DNA of 64,000 nucleotides, taken from the NCBI GenBank assembly GCA_009760885.1, contig CM019716.1:9804438-9868437 (forward strand), read 5' to 3'. This stretch comes from Achatina immaculata (Eukaryota; Mollusca; Gastropoda; Stylommatophora; Achatinidae). The stretch's first letter is position 1, and each line of letters starts with the position of its first letter. Below, one piece after another: positions 1 to 11,010 of the stretch. The position numbers and the translations under genes are program-made. The notes below the pieces were generated by a model. It did not search any database. It worked only from the letters and a program-made list of their open reading frames with translations, and was not told where the DNA came from.

Positions 1-1944
1 CATATTTGGATATAGTAATACTTGGAGTCTCTAGCATTTTAGATATAGTATACTTGGAGTCTCCAGCATTTAGATATAGTACATGGAGTCTCCAGAATAT
101 TTAGATATAATAATACATGGAGTCTGCAGCATATTTGGATATAGTAATACTGGAGTCTCCAGCATTTAGATATAGTAATACTTGGAGTCTCTAGCATTTT
201 AGATATAGTACATGGAGTCTCAGCATATTTAGATATACATGGAGTCTCCAGCATTTAGATATAGTAATACTTGGAGTCTCTTGCATATTTAGATATAATA
301 ATACATGGAGTCTCCAGCATTTAGATATAGTATACTTGGAGTCTCTAGCATTTTAGATATAGTATACATGGAGTCTGCAGCATATTTGGATATAGTAATA
401 CTTGGAGTCTCTTGCATATTTAGATATACATGGAGTCTCAGCATATTTAGATATATTAATACATGGAGTCTCCAGCATTTAGATATAGTATACTTGGAGT
501 CTCTTGCATATTTAGATATACATGGAGTCTGCAGCATATTTAGATTAGTAATACATGGAGTCTGCAGCATATTTGGATATAGTAATACTGGAGTCTCTAG
601 CATTTTTAGATATAGTACATGGAGTCTCCAGAATATTTAGATATAATAATACATGGAGTCTCAGCATATTTAGACATAGTAATACATGGAGTCTGCAGCA
701 TATTTAGACATAGTAATACATGGAGTCTCCAGCATTTAGATATAGTATACATGGAGTCTCTAGCATTTTTAGATATAGTAATACTGGAGTCTCCAGCATA
801 ATTAGATATAGTAACATGGAGTCTCCAGCATATTTAGATTAGTAATACATGGAGTCTCCAGCATATTTAATTATAGTAATACTTGGAGTCTCTTGCATAT
901 TTAGATATACATGGAGTCTCAGCATATTTAGATATACATGGAGTCTGCAGCATATTTAGATATACATGGAGTCTCAGCATATTTAGATAGTAATACTTGG
1001 AGTCTCTAGCATTTTAGATATAGTACATGGAGTCTCCAGAATATTTAGATATAGTATACTTGGAGTCTCTAGCATATTAGATATAGTAACATGGAGTCTC
1101 TAGCATATTAGATATAGTAACATGGAGTCTCCAGCATATTTAGATTAGTAATACATGGGTCTCTAGCATATTTAGATATACATGGAGTCTCCAGAATATT
1201 TAGATATAGTAATAATGGAGTCTCCAGCATATTTAGATATACATGGAGTCTCTAGCATTTTAGATATAGTAATACATAGAGTCTCTAGCATTTTTAGATA
1301 TAGTATACTTGGAGTCTCTTGCATATTTAGATATAGTACATGGAGTCTCTAGCATTTTAGATATAGTATACTTGGAGTCTCCAGCATTTAGATATAGTAC
1401 ATGGAGTCTCCAGCATTTAGATATAGTATACATGGAGTCTCCAGAATATTTAGATATACATGGAGTCTGCAGCATATTTGGATATAGTAATACTGGAGTC
1501 TCCAGCATTTAGATATAGTAATACTGGAGTCTCCAGCATATTAGATATAGTAATACATGGAGTCTGCAGCATATTTAGACATAGTAATACATGGGTCTCT
1601 AGCATATTTAGATATACATGGAGTCTCAGCATATTTAGACATAGTAATACATGGAGTATCTAGCATATTTAGATATAATAATACATGGAGTCTCCAGCAT
1701 ATTTAATTATAGTAATACTTGGAGTCTCTTGCATATTTAGATATAATACATGGAGTCTCCAGCATATTTAGATATAGTAATACATGGAGTCTCCAGCATA
1801 TTTAGATATAGTAATACATGGAGTCTCCAGCATATTTAGTATAGTAATACATGGAGTCTCCAGCATATTTAGATATAGTAATACATGGAGTCTCCAGCAT
1901 ATTTAGACATAGTAATACATGGAGTCTCCAGCATATTTAGATAA
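1..1944. repeat. 34-bp satellite array, left block (degenerate)
   Basis: Head-to-tail units of a 34-bp consensus built around catggagtctccagcatat followed by ttagatatagtaata. Most units here are shortened to 26-33 bp by small deletions (gtaata reduced to gta or ga, ctccag to ctcag, catattt to cattt). The array runs in from the window start, so its true length is unknown. Short ORFs in it, on both strands, are by-products of a unit whose length is not a multiple of three. It probably lies in an intron of, or upstream of, the gene that begins at or before 16641. Confidence 0.95.
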
Positions 1945-2470
1945 AAAAAACTTAAATAAACTTTGGCAGTGACAGTCTGTCCTGCAATAAATTCTTTGTG
2001 AATAACTCATTTGCTGTCGTAGAAGCACACCAACATTGTCTTCACTTTCGACTTTTGAAGACGAACTTTTTTGCCTTTGGTGATGATGATGACTTCCACA
2101 GAGCACTTGAGCGTTTAGTTGTGGGATCATAGCGGAAAATCCTGTTTCATCTTCTACAACAATCAAATTTAAGAAATGTTTATTTATGCGACACGTTTTG
2201 ATGACGTCTTTTGCGTACTTAACACGCTGATGTTTTTGGTCATCAGACACATGAATGTGGTATAAACCGGCAAGCAACTTTTTTCTTGCCAAAATCTTCA
2301 ACTAAAATTTTACGAATGGTCTCTCGGTTACGGCCAAACTCATCTGCCATCATTCTCACAGTCAAACAACGATCTTCTTGTATCCATTCTCTGACTTTTT
2401 CAATGAGTTCCTCATTATGAACAGAAATTGAGTGTCCATGTCTAGTTGCATTTGTAATCGTTTCCACACC
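1945..2470 (-). pseudogene. truncated mariner-like transposase fragment
   Basis: The minus strand encodes the N-terminal half of a mariner-type transposase. First comes a helix-turn-helix segment (about 2467-2280) with the pattern EKVREWIQEDRCLTVRMMAD followed by GRNRETIRKIL. A frameshift near 2290 leads into DDQKHQRVKYAKDV and VVEDETGFS, which corresponds to the family's first catalytic Asp in an (I/V)xxDET motif. The frame then decays and the second half of the catalytic domain is missing, because the fragment stops abruptly at the satellite border near 1944. The family assignment rests on the motif order and is fairly secure. The copy is clearly dead. Confidence 0.8.
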
Positions 2471-2754
2471 ACTTTTGAATCATGAATACTACTTGAATAT
2501 CTTTGCACTAGATAAACAATTATCACAATAAACTTGTCGCATCAATTCAGTGTCTCAATGACACTTTTCTCGAGTTTTAAGCAGAATTTAATGTCAGGTT
2601 TTTGCTCTATGCTGATTACATAACAATGCACCTCTGACTAGGTCAGTAAAATGCCGGTTTGTTTGTCGTCGGGTTATCAGGCGGCGGTGAAAAGTTGTCA
2701 GATCATAGATAAAGGTTGTCTCTTTGGATTCCATGCTTTGCCTCATAGATGGCA
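2471..2754. other. non-coding spacer between mariner fragment and SINE
   Basis: No convincing ORF or repeat. It probably includes the 5' untranslated end of the mariner fragment, which is read leftward, but I could not identify a terminal inverted repeat. Confidence 0.4.
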
Positions 2755-3020
2755 TTTTTGTCTTGAGTGGCAAAGTGGTTAGTGCACTGGTCTCTCATCG
2801 CGAAGGTTGGGGGTTCGAAACCAGTCGGAGGCAACCCAGTCACTCAGCTGTATAAATGGGTATCCGACTTCTTCTGGAGCTGGGGAAAGAAAAGCGGCCA
2901 GGCGTGATACTGACCATATCACCCTCTAGTGTGCTGACAGGTCAAGGAAAATATGGGCACTAACACCATATCCCTATGTGCCTCTAAGGCATGGCAGGAT
3001 TACCTAAAAAAAAATATAAT
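2755..3020 (+). mobile_element. tRNA-derived SINE
   Basis: A Pol III type-2 promoter is readable. Box A is tggcaaagtgg at 2768-2778 and box B is ggttcgaaacc at 2812-2822, with tRNA-like spacing of about 34 bp between the boxes. A roughly 190-bp non-tRNA body follows, and the copy ends in an A-rich tail (about 3004-3020, aaaaaaaaatataataaaat). This is the standard head-body-tail layout of a tRNA-derived SINE. I cannot name the family without a library. It sits with the mariner fragment as an island inside the 34-bp satellite. Confidence 0.85.
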
Positions 3021-3054
3021 AAAATCGGTCTCATTACTTAATTGTCGGACCTTG

Positions 3055-5720
3055 TAGTAATACATGGAGTCTCCAGCATATTTAGATATAGTAATACATG
3101 GAGTCTCCAGCATATTTAGATATAGTAATACATGGAGTCTCCAGCATATTTAGATATAGTAATACATGGAGTCTCCAGCATATTTAGATATAGTAATACA
3201 TGGAGTCTCCAGCATATTTAGATATAGTAATACATGGAGTCTTCAGCATATTTAGATATAGTAATACTTGGAGTCTCTAGCATATTTAGATATAGTAATA
3301 CTTGGAGTCTCCAGCATATTTAGATATAGTAATACTTGGAGTCTCCAGCATATTTAGATATAGTAATACTTGGAGTCTCTAGCATATTTAGATATAGTAA
3401 TACTTGGAGTCTCTAGCATATTTAGATATAGTAATACTTGGAGTCTCTAGCATATTTAGATATAGTAATACATGGAGTCTCCAGCATATTTAGATATAGT
3501 AATACATGGAGTCTCCAGCATATTTAGATATAGTAATACATGGAGTCTCCAGCATATTTAGATATAGTAATACATGGAGTCTCCAGCATATTTAGATATA
3601 CATGGAGTCTCCAGCATATTTAGACATAGTAATACATGGAGTCTAGAGCATATTTAGATATAGTAATACTGGAGTCTCTAGCATATTTAGATATACATGG
3701 AGTCTAGAGCATATTTAGATATAGTAATACATAGAGTCTCCAGCATATTTAGATATATAATACATGGAGTATCTAGCATATTTAGATATAGTAACATGGA
3801 GTCTCTAGCATATTTAGATAGTAATACATGGAGTATCCAGCATATTTAGTATAGTAATACATGGAGTCTCCAGAATATTTAGATATAGTAACATGGAGTC
3901 TCCAGAATATTTAGATATAGTAACATGGAGTCTCCAGCATATTTAGATATACATGGAGTCTCCAGCATATTTAGACATAGTAATACATGGAGTCTAGAGC
4001 ATATTTAGATATAGTAATACATGGAGTCTCTGGCATATTTAGATATACATGGAGTCTTCAGCATATTTAGACATAGTAATACATGGAGTATCTAGCATAT
4101 TTAGATATACATGGAGTCTAGAGCATATTTAGATATAGTAATACATAGAGTCTCTAGCATATTAGATATAGTAATACATAGAGTCTCTAGCATATTTAGA
4201 TATACATGGAGTCTAGAGCATATTTAGATATAGTAACATGGAGTCTCCAGCATAATTAGATATAGTAATACATGGAGTCTCAGCATATTTAGATAGTAAT
4301 ACATGGAGTATCTAGCATATTTAGATATAGTAACATGGAGTCTCCAGAATATTTAGATATAGTAACATGGAGTCTCTAGCATATTAGATATAGTAACATG
4401 GAGTCTCCAGCATAATTAGATATAGTAATACATGGAGTCTAGAGCATATTTAGATATAGTATACTTGGAGTCTCTAGCATATTTAGATATACATGGAGTC
4501 TAGAGCATATTTAGATAGTAATACTTGGAGTCTCCAGCATATTTAGACATAGTAATACATGGAGTCTTCAGCATATTTAGACATAGTAATACATGGAGTC
4601 TCCAGCATATTAGATATAGTAATACTTGGAGTCTCCAGCATATTAGATATAGTAACATGGAGTCTCCAGAATATTTAGATATACATGGAGTCTAGAGCAT
4701 ATTTAGATATACATGGAGTCTAGAGCATATTTAGATATACATGGAGTCTCTAGCTATTTAGATATAGTAACATGGAGTCTCCAGAATATTTAGATATACA
4801 TGGAGTCTCTAGTATATTTAGATATAGTAATACTTGGAGTCTCTAGCTATTTAGATATAGTATACATGGAGTCTCTGGCATATTTAGATATAGTATACAT
4901 GGAGTCTCCAGCATAATTAGATATAGTAATACATGGAGTCTCTAGCATATTTAGATATAGTAATACATGGAGTCTCCAGCATATTTAGATATAGTAATAC
5001 ATGGAGTCTCTAGCATATTTAGATATAGTAATACATGGAGTCTCCAGCATATTTAGATATAGTAATACATGGAGTCTCCAGCATATTTAGATATAGTAAT
5101 ACATGGAGTCTCCAGCATATTTAGATATAGTATACATGGAGTCTCCAGCATATTTAGATATAGTAATACATGGAGTCTCCAGCATATTAGATATAGTAAT
5201 ACATGGAGTCTCCAGCATATTTAGATATAGTAATACTTGGAGTCTCTAGCATATTTAGATATAGTAATACATGGAGTCTCTAGCATATTTAGATATAGTA
5301 ATACTTGGAGTCTCTAGCATATTTAGATATAGTAATACTTGGAGTCTCTAGCATATTTAGATATAGTAATACTTGGAGTCTCTAGCATATTTAGATATAG
5401 TAATACATGGAGTCTCTAGCATATTTAGATATAGTAATACATGGAGTCTCTAGCATATTTAGATATAGTAATACATGGAGTCTCTAGCATATTTAGATAT
5501 AGTAATACTTGGAGTCTCTAGCATATTTAGATATAGTAATACATGGAGTCTCTAGCATATTTAGATATAGTAATACATGGAGTCTCCAGCATATTTAGAT
5601 ATAGTAATACATGGAGTCTCCAGCATATTTAGATATAGTAATACATGGAGTCTCCAGCATATTTAGATATAGTAATACATGGAGTCTCCAGCATATTTAG
5701 ATATAGTAATACATGGAGTA
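3055..5720. repeat. 34-bp satellite array, main block
   Basis: Same 34-bp unit as the left block. Units at 3055-3595 and from about 4920 to the end are nearly uniform and full length, differing mainly at catgg/cttgg and ctccag/ctctag. The middle (about 3595-4920) is full of shortened units. The block ends exactly where the RTE retrotransposon begins (gtagcatgtgtgtgtgccc). Confidence 0.95.
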
Positions 5721-5931
5721 GCATGTGTGTGTGCCCAGGACCTAGACACATGCCTGGGAAGCAAAGAATAGGACCACTGTACCCTACTACACATGACTAA
5801 GCAAGGTTCAGCATAGAGCCAGCAACCCTATCTGGTTAAAAAAAACAAACTATCAGACTGCTACAGAAACAGAAGCAAGGAAAAAAACAAATGCAGGTGG
5901 AAGGAGAAATGCTTATCAGGAAACTGAGCCC
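5721..5931 (+). other. 5' leader of the RTE element, first copy
   Basis: Non-coding leader beginning at the satellite border. It contains a short inverted repeat, cccagg and cctggg, separated by about a dozen bases (5734-5758), which could form a small hairpin. An A-rich stretch follows, leading into the Met at 5932. The same leader recurs at 9325-9534. Confidence 0.6.
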
Positions 5932-7203
5932 ATGAAGGTTGTGGATGAAAGCCAGCCACTGGAAGTCCCCAGCCCGACTGCAGACCTCCTGGAACCTAAA
6001 CACAAGATACAAATAGGCAGCTGCAATGTAAGAACACTTAACCAGACTGGAAAACTAGCACAAACCATCAAGGAAATGCACAGATACAAACTAGACATAC
6101 TAGGAATACAAGAAGCAAGATGGACAGGACAAGGCAGAAGGAAATTAACAACACAGCATACAGAAGATACAATAATATGGTCAGGTAAAGAAGGTCATCA
6201 TGAAGGAGGAGTAGCATTGATTATAACAAAAATGCAGAAAATAGTTGGTGTTCAAGCGCTAAAGGAACATAGAGACACAAAGGTCATGACCATGGGAGAG
6301 AAATTCCTTAGCTCTGTAAGCCATCCCCTGAAGGAGAGATTCAATAACTTGGCACTGAGACGGCTTAAAAGAAGCAGCTTCATTCATCAGGCCAAGCGTA
6401 TGCATAAGCTGATACCTGACCTTCCAGCTGTAGTCGCTCCATTATCATCTGTACCAGAGCATACACCATGGAAAGAAGCAGATTATACACAAATAACTAT
6501 TCAGACTGAAGTGAAAGGTGTGCAGAATGGTGAGATGCAGAGCAGTCTTGTAAGATCAACAGCCACACTTAGTGTTCTAGATGACAAATATCCATGTGAC
6601 ACCTGGATACGTGTGTATACAGATGGATCTGCACATAATGCCATAAAGAATGGAGGGGCAGGAGTATATATTGAATATCCAAAAAACACCACTGACAAGA
6701 TTTCCATACCCACTGGAAAATACTGCAACAACTATGATGCAGAAGTTAGGGCAATTATTGCTGCAGTTGAAAAACTATCAGACTCCAGAATTGATACATG
6801 TCCCATAGTAATTCTCACAGATGCAAGATCAGTACTGGAAGCTCTTCAGTGCAACAAACTACCAGCCCTTAAGGATGCCTTGTCAAAAATTGGCTTACAA
6901 CATGGAGTCACTTTGCAATGGATTCCCTCCCACTGTGGGATACCAGGCAATGAGAAAGCTGACCATCTGGCCAAAGAGGGTACTGAAATGGAGCAACCAG
7001 ACATGCCAGTCACCTATAATCAGAAGAAAAGCATGATAAAAACCTACAGGAAGCCACAAACACCACCACATGATGACTATCACATGCTAAACAGAAAGGA
7101 ACAAGTCACCATCTTCCATCTCCTAACAGGACACAGCCGACTCCAAAGTCATATGTATGCAAAGTTTAAGGTTGGTACTACTAATCTATGTACATGTGCC
7201 TAG
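5932..7203 (+). pseudogene. chimeric ORF: RTE endonuclease N-terminus fused to LINE RNase H (copy A)
   Basis: The 423-codon frame is a fusion made by insertion. Residues 1-100 are the start of an RTE endonuclease, with the strand motif GSCNVRTL (the usual Trp is Cys in this copy) and the catalytic Glu in QEARWTG at residue 61. From residue 101 the frame runs into a nested LINE. There residues about 150-155 carry the SSFIHQ segment seen before LINE RNase H domains, and residues 228-350 are an RNase H with Asp231 (TDGSA), Glu271 (AEVRAI), Asp297 (LTDARS) and Asp344 (NEKADHLAK), so the four acidic residues are intact. An in-frame TAG at 7201-7203 cuts off the LINE's last 50 or so codons, which read on to 7368. 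There is no sign that the fusion is used. Confidence 0.8.
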
Positions 7204-7406
7204 GTGCCCCAAACTGTGGAACATATCCTCCAGAACTGCACCAACTATGAGACACTGAGAAATAATTACTGGCCCAGTGAAACCACTAAAGAAGATAAGC
7301 TCTACGGTTCCATACATGAATTACAAAAAACAGTGAAATTTATCCAAGAGACAGGACTGCAGATATAGACAGACAATGCGAACGAAGAAGAAGAAGAGAA
7401 GAAGAA
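6232..7406 (+). mobile_element. 5'-truncated RNase H-bearing LINE nested in the RTE endonuclease
   Basis: The RTE endonuclease frame is interrupted after gattataacaaaa (6219-6231), and the same 13 bases recur at 7407-7419, where the endonuclease frame resumes. This is a target-site duplication of 12-13 bp. The inserted DNA starts inside the C-terminal part of a LINE polyprotein, covers the RNase H and a Cys/His-type tail (CPQTVEHILQNC pattern after the internal stop), and ends in a GAA-rich microsatellite-like tail (about 7379-7406). 5' truncation, a simple-repeat tail and a target-site duplication together are the hallmark of target-primed reverse transcription. The clade is one that carries RNase H after RT (I, Nimb or BS-like). 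I cannot decide which. Confidence 0.85.
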
Positions 7407-7522
7407 GATTATAACAAAAGAAGCATCAAGAGCATTGCTGAAATGGATCCCTATAACCGAGAGATTATTATATGCACGCTTCAACTCAAGATTCACGAAC
7501 CTGTCTATTATAGTTTTTTATG
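7407..7522 (+). pseudogene. RTE endonuclease fragment between duplicated units
   Basis: The endonuclease frame resumes here (ITKEASRALLKWIPITER, then the LSIIVFYAP strand) but breaks at 7522/7523, where the sequence jumps back to the LINE segment seen at 6321. The join gives an artificial frame 7443-8405 that mixes out-of-frame endonuclease with RNase H. Confidence 0.75.
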
Positions 7523-8724
7523 CCATCCCCTGAAGGAGAGATTCAATAACTTGGCATTAAGCCGGCTTAAAAGAAGCAGCTTCATTCATCAGGCCAAGCG
7601 TATGCGTAAGCTGATACCTGACCTTCCAGCTGTAGTCGCTCCATTATCATCTGTACCAGAGCATACACCATGGAAAGAAGCAGATTATACACAAATAACT
7701 ATTCAGACTGAAGTGAAAGGTGTGCAGAATGGTGAGATGCAGAGCAGTCTTGTAAGATCAACAGCCACACTTAGTGTTCTAGATGACAAATATCCATGTG
7801 ACACCTGGATACGTGTGTATACAGATGGATCTGCACATAATGCCATAAAGAATGGAGGGGCAGGAGTATATATTGAATATCCAAAAAACACCACTGACAA
7901 GATTTCCATACCCACTGGAAAATACTGCAACAACTATGATGCAGAAGTTAGGGCAATTATTGCTGCAGTTGAAAAACTATCAGACTCCAGAATTGATACA
8001 TGTCCCATAGTAATTCTCACAGATGCAAGATCAGTACTGGAAGCTCTTCAGTGCAACAAACTACCAGACCTTAAGGATGCCTTGTCAAAAATTGGCTTAC
8101 AACATGGAGTCACTTTGCAATGGATTCCCTCCCACTGTGGGATACCAGGCAATGAGAAAGCTGACCATCTGGCCAAAGAGGGTACTGAAATGGAGCAACC
8201 AGACATGCCAGTCACCTATAATCAGAAGAAAAGCATGATAAAAACCTACAGGAAGCCACAAACACCACCACATGATGACTATCACATGCTAAACAGAAAG
8301 GAACAAGTCACCATCTTCCATCTCCTAACAGGACACAGCCGACTCCAAAGTCATATGTATGCAAAGTTTAAGGTTGGTACTACTAACCTATGTACATGTG
8401 CCTAGGTGCCCCAAACTGTGGAACATATCCTCCAGAACTGCACCAACTATGAGACACTGAGAAATAATTACTGGCCCAGTGAAACCACTAAAGAAGATAA
8501 GCTCTACGGTTCCATACATGAATTACAAAAAACAGTGAAATTTATCCAAGAGACAGGACTGCAGATATAGACAGACAATGCGAACGAAGAAGAAGAAGAG
8601 AAGAAGAAGATTATAACAAAAGAAGCATCAAGAGCATTGCTGAAATGGATCCCTATAACCGAGAGATTATTATATGCACGCTTCAACTCAAGATTCACGA
8701 ACCTGTCTATTATAGTTTTTTATG
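7523..8724 (+). repeat. 1202-bp tandem duplication of 6321-7522
   Basis: The stretch repeats 6321-7522 with only a handful of substitutions (for example cactgagacgg to cattaagccgg, and gcataagc to gcgtaagc). It again contains the RNase H domain (frame 7443-8405, ending at the same internal TAG), the GAA-rich tail (to 8608) and the endonuclease segment (8609-8724). The junction is gttttttatgc joined to catcccctgaag, with 2 shared bases (gc) between the two parent sites. The substitutions are private to this copy. The third RNase H copy matches the first at those sites, so this copy diverged after it formed. Confidence 0.9.
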
Positions 8725-9120
8725 CACCAACAGAAACAGCTGAAGAGAAATTAAAAGAAGAGTTTTACAACAGCCTCCAAGCCACAGTAGAAACAATGCT
8801 CAAGCATGATATGCTACTCATCTTGGGTGACTTCAGTGCAAAAGTAGGTGAGGGAAATGAAGATAGAAGAAGAATCATGGGAAAAGAAGGAATCGGAGAA
8901 AAAAATGGAGAAAGACTGCAGTTTCTGTGAAGAAAATATGATGACCATCGGAGGGACAATTTTCCAACATAAAAACATCCATAAGGTGACTTGGAGATCC
9001 CCAGATAAAACCACAGAAAATCAAATCGATCACATACTAATAAACAACAAATGGAAACGGTCACTACAAGATGTGAGAGCAAGGAAAGGAGCAGACGTAG
9101 GAATTGATCGCAAATAAAAC
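8609..9120 (+). pseudogene. RTE endonuclease C-terminal part (copy B)
   Basis: The frame reads ARFNSRFTNLSIIVFYAPTE, then LLILGDFSAKVGEGNEDRRR, the Asp-x-Asn-type catalytic motif with Asn replaced by Ser. It ends at a stop near 8930. A second frame (8848-9117) carries the family's C-terminal QIDHILINNKWKRSLQDVRA and KGADVGIDRK, where the usual Ser-Asp-His is lost. At least one frameshift separates the two, so the endonuclease is inactive. Confidence 0.75.
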
Positions 9121-9179
9121 TAAAATTAAGGAAAGCCAAAATCAGAGAACACAGAAAGGCACACTTTGATACAGCAAAA
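9121..9179 (+). pseudogene. truncated RTE linker at duplication border
   Basis: The linker between endonuclease and reverse transcriptase starts here (LRKAKIREHRKAHFDTAK) and stops at cagcaaaac, where satellite sequence takes over. In the downstream copy the same sequence continues through 11582 and beyond, so 9179/9180 is a duplication junction. Confidence 0.8.
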
Positions 9180-9324
9180 CATGGAGTCTCCAGCATATTT
9201 AGATATAGTAATACATGGAGTCTCCAGCATATTTAGATATAGTAATACATGGAGTCTCCAGCATATTTAGATATAGTAATACATGGAGTCTCCAGCATAT
9301 TTAGATATAGTAATACATGGAGTA
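9180..9324. repeat. 34-bp satellite, short internal block
   Basis: About four full-length 34-bp units identical in type to those at 5576-5720. They were carried in by the larger tandem duplication, which started inside the satellite upstream of the element. Confidence 0.95.
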
Positions 9325-9482
9325 GCATGTGTGTGTGCCCAGGACCTAGACACATGCCTGGGAAGCAAAGAATAGGACCACTGTACCCTACTACACATGA
9401 CTAAGCAAGGTTCAGCATAGGGCCAGCAACCCTATCTGGTTAAAAAAAACAAACTATCAGACTGCTACAGAAACAGAAGCAA
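9325..9482 (+). other. 5' leader of the RTE element, second copy
   Basis: Near-identical repeat of 5721-5880, one base longer by an extra t before the A-run at about 9484. That base opens the frame upstream to a Met at 9483. Confidence 0.7.
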
Positions 9483-10640
9483 GTGAAAAAAACAAATGCA
9501 GGTGGAAGGAGAAATGCTTATCAGGAAACTGAGCCCATGAAGGTTGTGGATGAAAGCCAGCCACTGGAAGTCCCCAGCCCGACTGCAGACCTCCTGGAAC
9601 CTAAACACAAGATACAAATAGGCAGCTGGAATGTAAGAACACTTAACCAGACTGGAAAACTAGCACAAACCATCAAGGAAATGCACAGATATAAACTAGA
9701 CATACTAGGAATACAAGAAGCAAGATGGACAGGACAAGGCAGAAGGAAATTAACAACACAGCACACAGAAGATACAATAATATGGTCAGGTGAAGAAGGT
9801 CATCATGAAGGAGGAGTAGCATTGATTATAACAAAAATGCAGAAAATAGTTGGTGTTCAAGCGCTAAAGGAACATAGAGACACAAAGGTCATGACCATGG
9901 GAGAGAAATTCCTTAGCTCTGTAAGCCATCCCCTGAAGGAGAGATTCAATAACTTGGCACTGAGACGGCTTAAAAGAAGCAGCTTCATTCATCAGGCCAA
10001 GCGTATGCATAAGCTGATACCTGACCTTCCAGCTGTAGTCGCTCCATTATCATCTGTACCAGAGCATACACCATGGAAAGAAGCAGATTATACACAAATA
10101 ACTATTCAGACTGAAGTGAAAGGTGTGCAGAATGGTGAGATGCAGAGCAGTCTTGTAAGATCAACAGCCACACTTAGTGTTCTAGATGACAAATATCCAT
10201 GTGACACCTGGATACGTGTGTATACAGATGGATCTGCACATAATGCCATAAAGAATGGAGGGGCAGGAGTATATATTGAATATCCAAAAAACACCACTGA
10301 CAAGATTTCCATACCCACTGGAAAATACTGCAACAACTATGATGCAGAAGTTAGGGCAATTATTGCTGCAGTTGAAAAACTATCAGACTCCAGAATTGAT
10401 ACATGTCCCATAGTAATTCTCACAGATGCAAGATCAGTACTGGAAGCTCTTCAGTGCAACAAACTACCAGCCCTTAAGGATGCCTTGTCAAAAATTGGCT
10501 TACAACATGGAGTCACTTTGCAATGGATTCCCTCCCACTGTGGGATACCAGGCAATGAGAAAGCTGACCATCTGGCCAAAGAGGGTACTGAATGGAGCAA
10601 CCAGACATGCCAGTCACCTATAATCAGAAGAAAAGCATGA
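9483..10640 (+). pseudogene. chimeric endonuclease-RNase H ORF (copy C)
   Basis: Third copy of the fusion, 385 codons. The endonuclease start has the normal GSWNVRTL with Trp, unlike the Cys in the first copy. The nested LINE begins after the target-site repeat at 9824-9836 and reads through RNase H Asp, Glu, Asp and Asp motifs. A single-base deletion near 10591 (gaaatggagc reduced to gaatggagc) shifts the frame, which then ends at 10640. The original frame continues from 10592 to the same internal TAG at 10805-10807. Inactive. Confidence 0.8.
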
Positions 10641-11010
10641 TAAAAACCTACAGGAAGCCACAAACACCACCACATGATGACTATCACATGCTAAACAGAA
10701 AGGAACAAGTCACCATCTTCCATCTCCTAACAGGACACAGCCGACTCCAAAGTCATATGTATGCAAAGTTTAAGGTTGGTACTACTAATCTATGTACATG
10801 TGCCTAGGTGCCCCAAACTGTGGAACATATCCTCCAGAACTGCACCAACTATGAGACACTGAGAAATAATTACTGGCCCAGTGAAACCACTAAAGAAGAT
10901 AAGCTCTACGGTTCCATACATGAATTACAAAAAACAGTGAAATTTATCCAAGAGACAGGACTGCAGATATAGACAGACAATGCGAACGAAGAAGAAGAAG
11001 AGAAGAAGAA
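9837..11010 (+). mobile_element. nested RNase H LINE insertion (copy C)
   Basis: Same insertion as at 6232-7406, with the target-site repeats now at 9824-9836 and 11011-11023. The shared boundaries show that the insertion preceded the duplications. Confidence 0.85.

Noticed and set aside
1..5720. CRISPR-like array of 34-bp repeats
   Set aside because: Units are directly adjacent with no spacers, and the surroundings are eukaryotic.
7302..7496. Minus-strand ORFs within the RTE and RNase H copies
   Set aside because: Antisense shadows of the retrotransposon frames. They recur in each duplicated copy.
9483..10640. A new two-domain endonuclease-RNase H protein family
   Set aside because: The target-site repeats show a nested insertion, and the three copies share the same boundaries through local duplication.
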